Source: Hydractinia symbiolongicarpus (taxonomy: Eukaryota; Cnidaria; Hydrozoa; Anthoathecata; Hydractiniidae). Taken from it: a stretch of DNA of 60,000 bases. Position 1 is the stretch's first letter. Every line of letters starts with the position of its first letter. Shown one piece after another: positions 48,883 to 58,938 of the stretch. The position numbers and the translations under genes are program-made. The DNA lies in NCBI RefSeq assembly GCF_029227915.1, contig NC_079878.1, positions 9,364,001 to 9,424,000 on the forward strand, given 5' to 3'. The notes beneath the pieces are model-generated. The model was given only the letters and a program-made list of their open reading frames with translations. It made no database searches and was not told where the DNA came from.

Positions 48883-51800
48883 CTATGATTGTTTCATTTT
48901 GTGAATAAATTCTAAAATATAAAAAATACGACATAAGGTTAATGCAAAAAGTGGATTAACTTATATGTGATCATTTTATGTTTTTTTGTTTTTTCTCTGA
49001 TTGATGTACGTTGATGTTTTTTCAACAAAAAACACACTAGCTGGGTTGAATGCAGAGTTTGACCACGCTTCCTTATTGTTCTTAAAGCCCTTGAAAGTGA
49101 AAGAAAATCTCCGTTAAAACTACTTAACGCTAAAAGAATTGAAAATTTTGCTGCACCTAATTTTTTTACTTTATCATAAGTAAGTATAACAGGAAATCTA
49201 ACGTCCTTGGGATTCCATTCAAACGACTGGCTCTTTTTCCCCTCCCACTGTTACTATGTTCATTACGACCAGAGATATGTATAACATTGCTCTGACTTGA
49301 TTTCTGCCCACGCCCATTTGCGGTCAGTAGATGCCACCAAATGGGCTGACAACATTACATTTAAAGTGCGCCGGAGGGAGGAATCCAACCTGAAACCTTA
49401 CGAGTACAAGCTGAATGCGCTACCACTACACCATCACTGCTTTGAATGTCAAAGTTAAGAAGTTATGGATTACACATCAACTGTGAAGTTAAAATAATAC
49501 TTTCTTGTTGACTCTTAATCCTATATATATATTTTTCAGTCATGACCAAAATTCGTAGAAAAATTAATTTATAAGTCAAAGGCATATTTGAAAGTCTGCG
49601 AAGCGGTTACCATTTTGAAGGTCCATTTTTGACCTTTATTATTTTTCAAATGCCTTGATGTTCACACTAGGTCTAATTAATAAAAATTAAAAATTTAAAC
49701 CTCGCGAAAAATTATGGAGTGACGAAAAATTAAGGCCGACAAATTGACTTATTGTGCCAAAAACTCTTACCCTTATCCACTTTTAAGTAAATAGAAAACC
49801 GAGTCTTTTTATCTTATCATTAAAAATGTTTTTTTTAAACTCGCCGATGAAGATAAGGCTCTTGGTATATCCCCAAGCCCAAATTTCTACCAAAAAAATA
49901 TTCTCCGACTTGAAATTTGGACTGATAAGGTAGTAATGGTCTTATAAAAAAACAGGAAGACCCGAAACAGAACGTACTTTGATATTCGATTACTCCTTTC
50001 TTTTCAGGATCAGCATCTTTTAGCATTTCATCAATTTCTTCTTTTTGAAATTGGTCATTTATTGCAAGAAGAATATTACGAAATTCTGTTGTCTTGATAG
50101 TTCCATTGCCTTCAGTATCGAACATGCGAAAAGCCTACAACGAATTAGGCGCAAGTTCAATATTTTTTTATTCACATCTGAAATCAGGGACTTCTGATTA
50201 AAAGTATTATCGAATGCCGCTACCTCGTTCCCAGGACTTTGTTTTGCATTGACGCTGTTTGATAGATCTGAGGTTCAGATATTCCCATCAGATTATCGCA
50301 GCGCTAGAAAATACAAAAAGCCTAGGAACGAGGGTGCAAATGGCCTTTTGGAAATGTCTTGCATTTGGTAATATGGCAAAAACCATATGCTTGTGCAAAA
50401 AGTGATTTCACGACAACTAATATTCCTCTATTGATATTTTTGGTTTTTGAAAAAAAATATATTTGTAAAAAAAAGTCGGGTAAGTGGCACCTTTACCAGT
50501 TAAAAATAGTAAACAATATGGCGCCTAAAAAGGTTTTAAAGGATTTCTAATTGTATACATGTTTTTTGGTGATAAGAACATACCATATATAGGAACACGA
50601 GACTTCCATTTTTAAAAAAATTTGGACATATATTTGTACATTTTTTTTATGGTACTCATTATGTCATGTTTGTAGGCTTTAAAATGCAATTTGTAGTTCT
50701 TAGCCTTTGCCAAAATTTTTACAATAAAAAAATTGTTTAAATCAGGAACAGAGTTACGCGCAATCAGTAAGAAAAGAGTGATACTAATTTTGTAGACTTA
50801 TCTTGAAAGTTGTGGGTTGAATTATCATTTACTTAATATACCTGTAACATTTCCGAATTGTCATCTACATTTTTGATTTTTTTGTAGAGCAACTTTAAAA
50901 AATCCGGAAAATCCAGCGATCCCGGTTTTTCAGTAAACATGTCTTGTATTTCGCTTTGTGTTGGTCGAATGCCACATAAGCTCATAGCTTGTATAGCCTC
51001 TTCTAGTGTTATGTGCCCATCGGAGTCACTGTCGACGTTATTAAATGCTCCCCTAAAGGATTGCTCATCTTGACTTGAAAATAACCTGGACTAAAATACA
51101 TCGTGTCAATCAAGAAAAGAAAATAATCGAGTCTTCGTTGGTGTTTGGTTCATAAAAATAAACAAGTTGTTTTTTGGTCCTTTCTTTTAGATACCAAGAA
51201 ATTAAAGAAACCGGATTTGATTTTGTTTAGAAACATACTTAGTTTAAAAAAAAGCAAATCTTGTTTTCTAAGCAATGATTATTTTAACATCAGCCTATTA
51301 ACGGGTCCTGGAGACAAGGTTGTGATAGTAGCAATTCAAATAAAATTTCCAACTTTTAAAAGATGAAAACACCAGCACAATATTAAAATAACGTTAATAT
51401 GAGGTGTACATTTGGGTGTAACCACGACCAAAGGTAAAAGAACTAAATTGATGTAAAAAAAAGTAGGTATCATTCAAAAATCTTTACTGTTCTTACATGT
51501 TGTTGAAATGAGTGTCATGCAGCATAAAAAAGTAGGGAGAGATACTAGTTCAATAAAAACGAATCAACAACCTCGTTCCCAGGACCTGAAAACAAAGACT
51601 GAGAATCTTGATAATAAAGTTATAATAATCTTTTTAAACTTTGAGAATAAGAAATTTATAAACATCGTTATATCATTTAAAACAATGCAATTTATGTGTT
51701 TTAAGATTCGATCGAAGCTTGAAGAATGTTTTTTTATTTTTTTTAAATTAGGGGGGGAGAGGTAACGAAGTTATTATCGCATGCCATCTGTCCCCCCCCC

Positions 51801-52091
51801 CCCTTCTTTTTCAAAAAAGGAGAAATGCTAGACACCAGAAAAGGGTATATATCTCCAAAATTTTCTTTTGTATTTTCTTTTAACTTTTTTGTTTTTTTAG
51901 AATGCGTTTTGTAGCTTTGGTACCTTGATTACATAACCGTCATAACTATATTACAGCTAAAAGGATAGATAAACAGATAGGGAAACTGTTTATATATCCT
52001 CCATACAGAAAAAGGATGGATATGTGGATGAACATTAGATTTTAGGTATCTTTATGAAACTTGATCTAAGAAAACATATTTTGCTTACCAT
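48883..52091 (-). CDS. Calmodulin-like protein CML-C (complete, 145 aa)
   Basis: The exons on minus are 52091-52089 (the ATG alone, donor GTAAGC), 51090-50842, 50134-49978 and 48911-48883 (ending FIHKMKQS and TAG). All join in phase. The length and four-EF layout match calmodulin (149 aa). EF1 has a canonical loop, DSDSDGHITLEE. EF2 has lost most of its loop (TEKPGSLDFPDF). EF3 is near canonical (DTEGNGTIKTTE). EF4 is degenerate (DPEKKGVIEYQK, Lys at position 12). Probably two of the four sites bind Ca2+. The intron directly after the ATG is also known from vertebrate calmodulin genes. It is the neighbour and paralog of CML-B; the 157-nt third exon is identical in length and phase. The divergent sequence argues for a specialised sensor rather than housekeeping calmodulin. 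The target is unknown. Confidence 0.85.
49294..49442 (-). repeat. tRNA-like SINE, family C
   Basis: On minus, GATGGTGTAGTGGTAGCGC (A-box-like) and GGTTGGATTCC (B-box-like) are spaced as in a tRNA gene. No full cloverleaf acceptor stem is seen, so this is a SINE head. It lies in the last intron of CML-C. Confidence 0.5.
50219..50337. mobile_element. Mini-MITE with CCTCGTTCCCAGG ends, copy 1
   Basis: Inverted ends CCTCGTTCCCAGG and CCTAGGAACGAGG lie about 115 bp apart, upstream of a CML-C exon. The same word recurs at 51570, 52484 and 54241. Confidence 0.55.
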
Positions 52092-52345
52092 CGTGGTGAA
52101 ACTCACTTTCTTATATGCCCAGCTTGACTACTGCGTCTGGCACCGTTTGAAATATTTTACGCGCAATTGCCGCATAGTGGTTTCGGTAAAATTAGTAAAA
52201 TACAGAACGACAATAAAAAAGTTAAAATTACTGATATTTCTTTTAAGCGTAACAATTTACATATAAATACAATGTGTTGAAATTAGTTTGCGCGCCAACC
52301 CTATGTACATCTTCGTTACCAGGAAAAGCTCCTCATTGTTAAGTT

Positions 52346-55300
52346 TCACTTCGGCCAGGATATCATTTTTACGAATTCTACAAAAAAAGAAAGAAAATAT
52401 CATTCAACTTCTATTCAAGGACAATTATTTTGCGAAAGCTGGGCACAAAGTAATATCTTTTGTTCATTTTCCTTTTTATTCACCAACCTCGTTCCCGTTG
52501 TATTTTTTGTAAAGTGCCAATAATAGACTTATTTGCTGACATCCCGTATGCTCTACCTACTAAGCTCACATAACATTGGTTTTACTTCATATCTATAGGG
52601 AAACCTTCTCCCTAGGGCTCCCTAGAAAAAGCCTGGAAACAACATGTAAATAAGTGGCAACTAAAATAACCTGAATAATCAATTCTTCCATCACCATCAA
52701 CATCGGCTTCTTTCACCATCTCAGCGATTTCCTCTTCTGTAAGATCTTCTCCTAGCTTTAACATGGCTTCCTTTACTTCAACACCAGTAATCGAACCATC
52801 ACCATCTTTGTCAAAAAATTGAAATGTCTATAACGCAAAAATAAATTGAAAAAGAAAAGTTTATCCCCTGTGAAGAAAGATGTAAAATAAAGCGAAGAAT
52901 CAGCAAAAAAGGGTTACTGATTTTCAATTGTTTCTCATACTCAGAATTGTAGTCATTATAATCAATACCAGCAACACAGTGCCGGGAGTGCCGAAACGCT
53001 AGATGGCGGGACCAAATTTTTTGTTAGTAACACAGTAGTAACTTTGAATATCTCCGAAAATAAAGAAATTTTTTTGGAAATAATAAAAATAATAGCAGAT
53101 TATAATAGCAGATTATAATAGCAGATTATAACATGCCTGCTATTTCAAATAATAGCAGGCATGTTTTGTTGCATGAAGGAAAGTTTTCAGAACTTTAATT
53201 GAAGGCCTTTGTATTCATGATTCAGCTCACCTTTACCCGCGCAAATAAAGTAAAAAGTTAAGAAACTTTCGGTTTTTATCTCCAACAAGCGTTAGTTTTA
53301 ATTTCGCTTGTATATATTAAGTAATATCTTTTGTAATGAGCTAGAGCAACGCGAATAGAAAACGGCTTGACAAAGCATGAAAGTATAGAAGCGGAGAACA
53401 CTCGCTTTTCTACTGGAGGACCCTTTAGGTCGAAATCTACAACATCGATTTTAATAAAAATTTTTTTCGGTAGAACAAAGAGAAACGATAGAAGATTGAG
53501 ACTGTCTACCCCAGATTTTTTGTACTTAAATGGCTTTCATAGTATGGGAAATATTGTTGAAATGTAATGTCTATTATTATTATTATTATTTATTATTTAC
53601 CCAGGATAGCCTCTTCAGTTCTTATTGGTACTGCTATCAACGAGGGTCCTGCGAAGGGGGTCCTAGCGCATTTAAAGCTCCCATTTGAGCTACGAAAGTC
53701 GCGGAAGCACAGCAATCGCTCAACTAGACAACCGCCTAAGATATCAATCCTATTCACATGCTGAGCGCTAAGCAGAAAGAATAGATCCACACTTTTATAG
53801 TATCTGCTATGACTTGGCCGGGATTTCGACCCAAGACCTCCGGCACTAGAAGCGAACGCTCTACCACAAGACTACCAGTCGTGTCCAAATTACAGCTCTA
53901 ATACCATTTATAGAAGAAGTAAGCAAACGTCTTGTTTTTTCACGCTACACATTTCCTGGTAAAATGAAATGTCAAAATAGATACTAAACACCACTCACAG
54001 GACAATCTTCTTCAACTTAGACCGTGATAAGTTTCATAAATGCCCATCCTCATTTCTTTCTCTCTCTTCTCCGAACGTCTGTACCACGATAAAAGCAGCA
54101 ATGAGTGAAAAGAAGTTACTGACAGACAAAAATATTCTCTTTCCACATTTTTCTTTAATTACGAAATTTATTTTCACGAATTTTAAAAAAATATGGTTTC
54201 TCGCAAAAGTAGTCCACAGAATTAGTGTTATAAAATACATTCTCGTTCCCAGGGTTTGTTGCCTGATGTCAAAGACGCTATCGCTTACTTGACGGCTAAC
54301 CTCGACGTCAACAAGGTTTCTCACCTTGGAGACGAGATTTGGTTATAAATATTGTCGAAATTGCCTCTAGTGTTGTTAACAAATTGTCATTCAGCATTCC
54401 TTTGATAACCATGTGCAATGCGCATTTCACTGGATTTTAACTGGATTCACTCTATTTTACCAAAAAAACATTACGTAATCCCTCAGCGCGCCGTTTGTTT
54501 ATATGTAAAAAAACGTGATTTTTATACTAAGCAAGACTACTTTGGAGAAGTTGCGTTGTTTTTCTCTCTCTGTGGAAGAAATGGTTATTTTTCATTCCTG
54601 TTAATACGATGGCCCAAGAGGGTCAATATACTTAACACTACGCACTTTTTACCAAAAACTGCGCACTTTGTCCTTCTTCTGTGCACTTCTTGTCCAACAT
54701 TGCGCACTTATTGCACGACACTGCACATTTCTTGTCAAACACTGCACTTCTCAAAAGTAGAGGAATGCATGATACCAAAGATTTTCCTTTTGCCGAACAT
54801 TCTATGCAATATTTACCAATGTCGTCCCCATGCCTTTCTTCATAAACAGTAAAAAAAGAAAAGACCTCAAAATTGGTTTTAAAGGTCAGTAGGTCAATAT
54901 TATTCAATATGGCTGTCGCTGCTAAAGACGGACATAATGCCTTGATCTCAAAGTATTTCAATTAAGAATGCAAAAATTTGGAGATTGTTGGCTATCTTAA
55001 CCTAAGGTGTTTTATCGTTATGAGTTTATCTACGGTTAAAAGACATTTGGGAGCACTTGGTCTTCGTCGCAACGTACCAATGGGACACGACAGGAGAGAT
55101 AAGGACTCAATAACTTAGAAGTTTTATTTATATGTATTTAACACATATTGGAGTCCTTAGTAGAAAAAGGAAAGGCGAAGACGTAAAACAGTCGCGACAG
55201 ACTGCACTCATTTTTTTCTTTGTAGAAGAAAGATGTAGAGTGTTTTGAGACAGATAGGGATGCTAACCACGAGAAAGAATTGAATTGAATTGAAAGGAAA

Positions 55301-58047
55301 AGCGTATTCTGTTCCAGGTCCAAACTTGACAAGCTGAAGCCATACATTGTCTGTATACATGGATCCATCGATAGGTTTTCCCTGAAAGATAATAAGCTGC
55401 ATGTTGGACCCCCCAACAAGAAAAAAAGTGTTTTTTTTAAATACAGTAATGGAACTGAAAGCCATTCTAACTAGAACCCATTCCGATGAAAGGACAGAAG
55501 TCAGCTTAATCGAAGTTTTGCATGTCATGTTGTGTTTTTATAGACCATTCTACAGACGAAATTTCAGTTTTGTGATTGGTTCTGCACCAGCCAACCAACG
55601 AATAGAAAGCCTGTGGTCTCACTTTAACCTGTTGACGGAGGTTAAGAATAATAAAGATAATGTTTCAATACAAATAGACACAAATAACTGTAAATAAATC
55701 GACTTGTAAAGTCAAACACATTATATTCTTTGCCAGAGCTATATAATTGTGACTGCCCATCATCGATATGGATAAAATTAAAAAATTTATGGATCCCTTG
55801 TTAGTTTAATACCCTGACATCATTACAAAATAGTTTGCTAAATTTGTTAGTTTACTCCTCTTTGATGTTACAACTTTTTAAGACGTAGTTAAAGAAGTAA
55901 GCTGAAAAGTTACACTTTGGAAAAGCATCTTCAGATTAGCTGAGGTACAGCAACAAAGGAGTATCTTTTTTATCAGTTCTCTAAACAAGTAACTACATAC
56001 TTAGGTTTCGCATATATGTTTTTACAGAGAACTATAACTTAAGTACCAGATACACAAAATGCATAAAAAAATACAGACCATGCACCAATATCAGACCAAT
56101 ATTTGATTTGCCAAAAACTTTACTGAGAATTGTTTTAAAAAAGACAAGAAATGTCAAAAAATATTCAAGAAGTGTGCTCTGTCGTGTTAAAAATGCGCAC
56201 TGTTGTGTAGAAGTGCGCATTGCCGTGTTAAAGGTGCGCACAGTCGCGTAGAAGTGCGCACTGTCGTGTTAAAAGTGCGCACTGCCGTGTTAAAAGTGCG
56301 CACTGTCGTGTTAAAGGCGCGCACTGCCGTATTAAAAGTGCGCACTGTCGTGTTAAAAGTGCGCATTGTCGTGTTAAAAGTGCTTACTGCCGTGTTAAAA
56401 GTGCACACTGCCGTGTTAAAAGTGTGCACTGTCGTGTTAAAAGAGCACACTGTGGTGTTGGGAATGCGCAGTGTTGGAAAAGAAGTATGCAGTATCATTT
56501 AAGGAGTGCGCAGTTTTATAATATTAACCCTTCTGGACTATTGTGTGTCAAATACAGAAAAGGAAAATATGGCGCAAGCGCTGATAAATGAATCAGCATT
56601 TTTTAAGTATGATCGTTTCAATGTACTGTAATTAGGTTTGCTTTCTCAACTTGCTTCATTTCTTATTGTTGACCTTTTACAAACATATTACTTATCTACT
56701 GCGATGTTAATTATTGTATTAATATATGTTAATCTCACTCATTACCACTATAAGCCTGTTTTGCACCGACAAAGCGGATGAAAGAGCTCTACGCATGCGC
56801 ATATTAGACATTTTATTAACATTACTTAACACAGAAGGAGCATTTTAGAAATTTGACGTTTTCTATCTGTACTTCTGTCAAACAAATCAAATAAAGCCAA
56901 TATAGCGGATATATTCTTTTGATAAACAATGACGCAAAAAATAATAGTTTTAAATCCCTCTGAGCTCAAATAAGACACAACTTGCCAAATAGTAGTAACT
57001 CGCCAAATAGTAGTAACTCGCCAAAGAAAAGGTTGAAATCTCTTTTGAAGATCTCACGTTAAATATTTACATCTTTCTCGCCACACTTCCCTGCCGTACG
57101 TTTTTAGGAGATGATTTTTTTACTGGTATTAAAAATGCTAATAAATAATGATATATTTTTACATATGTTTTCTAGTATGAGATCGATAACAGGAAACAGA
57201 CTGGCAGTTTCGATACTTCAAGGTCATTGATTGCATCTCTGACCAAGACATGAAACTGATGATAACATTTCATTTTTCCCTATCACAAGATTATGTTTCA
57301 TATTTAAATAAAAAATTGTAGTTCCTGCACTTTTATGGTGAAATGATTAAAACCGCACTTTAACTTAAAATTGCATAAGCTTCTGGATTTTAAATAACAT
57401 TTGAAATTCCCAGTCATAAGACATTACGTTGATCAAAAAGAGAAAGAAATCATACCTGTAAAATTTCGTTTTTTAAATCCTTTTGATCCACTTTCATGGT
57501 CATCATGGTCAAAAAGGCTGGAAACTCAATTGTATTACCATTCGTTGTATCAAGATCCTCCAACATGACTTTGATGTCATTTTCATCAACCTCCTGTCCC
57601 ATGCTACTTAAAACTGTTTTCAATTCAGTTATTGTGATTGTACCATCGCCATCCTGGTCAAACTTATTAAATGCTTCTCTTATTTCTTCGATCTGTTCTT
57701 CAGACAGATTCGTGTGACAACTCTAAAATCAAGATAGGAACTTGATAAATTCAAAACTCATCTATAAAGTCTGAAATTGGTTCTTGTGGTTGTGGCAGAC
57801 GAATGTTACACAAGAAGTTCAAACTTTAAAAAACCTCGGAATAAAGTAGGGCGGAAGTGCAACGAGGCATGCAGAAGAACATGACGCTCCTGCACAGGCG
57901 TTAAGTGACTCCCCTAAAATTAATTTATTTGACTTTATTTCAAATTATCAACAAGGCAAAACACCCGGGTTGCGAAAACAGGTTTTGGGGACTCAAACTT
58001 TTTTAAGAGAGGGAGGGGACTTTAGTAGCTTTTTGGAGTGCTACCAT
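52346..58047 (-). CDS. Calmodulin-like protein CML-B (about 152 aa; start exon uncertain)
   Basis: The sure exons on minus are 57722-57456, 52827-52671 and 52377-52346. The last follows a strong TTTTTTTGTAG acceptor and ends EFVKMISWPK and TGA, as calmodulin ends EFVQMM. Exon 57722-57456 begins in phase 0 with SCHTNLSEEQIEEIREAF, aligning with the calmodulin N-terminus. A one-codon first exon ATG|GTAGC at 58047-58045 would give 152 aa. Otherwise the exon joins the 58303-58581 exon in phase. EF1 (DQDGDGTITITE), EF3 (DKDGDGSITGVE) and EF4 (DVDGDGRIDYSE, the last Glu from the terminal exon) are canonical. EF2 (DTTNGNTIEFPA) has lost the position-12 Glu. It should bind about three Ca2+. Its 4.6-kb intron hosts a transposon and a SINE. 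Confidence 0.8.
53087..53165. repeat. 13-bp tandem repeat followed by 15-bp hairpin
   Basis: Units of ATTATAATAGCAG are repeated three to four times. They are followed by AACATGCCTGCTATT (53130-53144), a 6-nt loop and its exact inverse complement (53151-53165). It lies in the CML-B intron. Confidence 0.8.
53600..53882 (-). repeat. tRNA-derived SINE, family B, best copy
   Basis: On minus, GGTAGTCTTGTGGTAGAGCG (A-box region) and GGTCGAAATCC (B box, 53831-53821) are followed by a roughly 220-bp body. The element ends near an AATAATAATA tail. Partial copies occur at 26690, 32690 and 37360. Confidence 0.7.
54240..54341. mobile_element. Mini-MITE with TCTCGTTCCCAGG ends, copy 2
   Basis: TTCTCGTTCCCAGG at the left pairs imperfectly with CCTTGGAGACGAGA at the right, about 100 bp apart. 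It is related to the copy at 50219. Confidence 0.45.
54612..56539 (+). mobile_element. DNA transposon with inverted subterminal 21-bp arrays, internally deleted
   Basis: The left terminus GCCCAAGAGGGTCAATAT and the inverse of the right terminus (GTCCAGAAGGGTTAATAT) agree at most positions. Inside each end lies an array of about 21-bp units centred on TGCGCACTT: about six at 54640-54755 and about fifteen, in opposite orientation, at 56177-56512. Between them on plus, a frame at 55020-55118 reads STVKRHLGALGLRRN, like the helix-turn-helix start of integrase-type transposases. A second remnant near 55530-55640 contains APANQRIESLWSHF, like the region after the catalytic core of the same proteins. 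The catalytic middle is missing. I recognise the type only loosely and name no superfamily. Confidence 0.6.
55288..55395 (-). other. Unassigned exon-like fragment
   Basis: After an acceptor-like TTATTATCTTTCAG, the minus strand reads GKPIDGSMYTDNVWLQLVKF and then GPGTEYAFPFN. The composition looks protein-like, but I do not recognise the family. It lies inside the transposon, on the strand opposite the integrase remnants. Confidence 0.25.
56540..57455. other. Intronic sequence of CML-B
   Basis: AT-rich, with a short direct repeat of CCAAATAGTAGTAACTCG near 56984-57020. No other feature is seen. Confidence 0.4.
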
Positions 58048-58260
58048 GGTTAACCCTTAGTGGGTAAACATTTAGTAGACTGTTTAGATTATCTAAAAAC
58101 AATAAAAGTTATAAAATTGCATTTTTGGTTATAGTGTTTCATAAAGAAAAGATGTAATGTTGTTTTTTTCGTTTTAGAAAATGCCTCTTTGCTCCATCCC
58201 TAGGTAGCAACGAGTCTAGAATATTTTAAAGTATAGGTATCATTACTGTTTTATTTTGTG

Positions 58261-58938
58261 TTACTTAATGATTATAAGGAAATAATTTCTTTTGGAATTT
58301 ACCCTCTTCCTTTTCGGTTTTTCTTTATTATGTTTCTTACACGTGTCTATCGTCTTTTGTAAGGTGTTTAAATAATCAGAGAATGAAACACCACCATTCT
58401 TTTGTTCGCGTTCAACTTCTTGAAGTATTTTGCGAAGTTCTGATTCCGTAGGTTTTGGTTCCAAGCAGCGTAAACAAAGCTCTAAGTTTTTCATCGTAAT
58501 GTGGCCCTTTCCACTAGCGTCGAATAGAAGAAAAGCAGCTCTGAATTCTTCAATATCATCTTGATGGAAATTAAAGTATGCCTAAAGGTGAGGAGATGAT
58601 CCGTTTTTTAAGGGTAAAACTACCCAGAACAACAACACTAGTGAAAATAAAAACAACGTCAACAACAATAACAATACAAGGACAATGAAAACAACATAAC
58701 AACAGCGGCAGCACAACAAGACAACATCATCAACAACAACAACAAGAACGACAAAGACAACAACAACAAAACGACAGCAGCACAACGACAACAACAAAAC
58801 GACACGACAACGACAACGATAAGGATTACCCCAACAACAACAACAACAACAACAGCAGCGGCTGCACAACAACACAACAGAAGAAAAATAACATAACAAC
58901 AATAACGTTAATAAACAACACGTCAACAGACCTACCAT
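58261..58938 (-). CDS. Calmodulin N-lobe-like unit CML-A (partial gene or 5' part of a fusion with CML-B)
   Basis: On minus, ATG at 58938-58936 is followed at once by a donor (GTAGGT). Exon 58581-58303 then reads AYFNFHQDDIEEFRAAFLLF and continues for 93 codons, resembling calmodulin EF1-EF2 and a linker. EF1 (DASGKGHITMKN) lacks Glu at position 12, and EF2 (VEREQKNGGVSFSDY) has no proper loop, so Ca2+ binding is unlikely. It ends in the basic KEKPKRKR before a phase-0 donor GTAAAT. Splicing on to exon 57722 would make a 245-aa protein with six EF-hands. Reading through gives a 107-aa protein ending at TAA 58261. No C-lobe exons of its own are visible, so it may be a decayed third paralog. 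Confidence 0.6.
58620..58925. repeat. CAA/ACG-rich triplet tract
   Basis: Long imperfect runs of CAA, ACA and ACG triplets between the CML-A start codon and its second exon. The tract keeps minus frames open as Val/Leu/Cys-rich peptides, which are artefacts of the repeat. Confidence 0.85.

Noticed and set aside
49835-49977. Read-through of the EF exon to a stop at 49835 as the CML-C end
   Set aside because: A proper GTACGT donor at 49977 and a perfectly phased terminal exon at 48911-48883 give the expected EF4 end.
52089-52105. 17-nt micro-exon linking CML-B to CML-C in one long EF-hand protein
   Set aside because: The phase would fit, but the terminal exon at 52377-52346 gives a far better calmodulin C-terminus with a stop. 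The bases at 52091-52089 are better read as the CML-C start codon.
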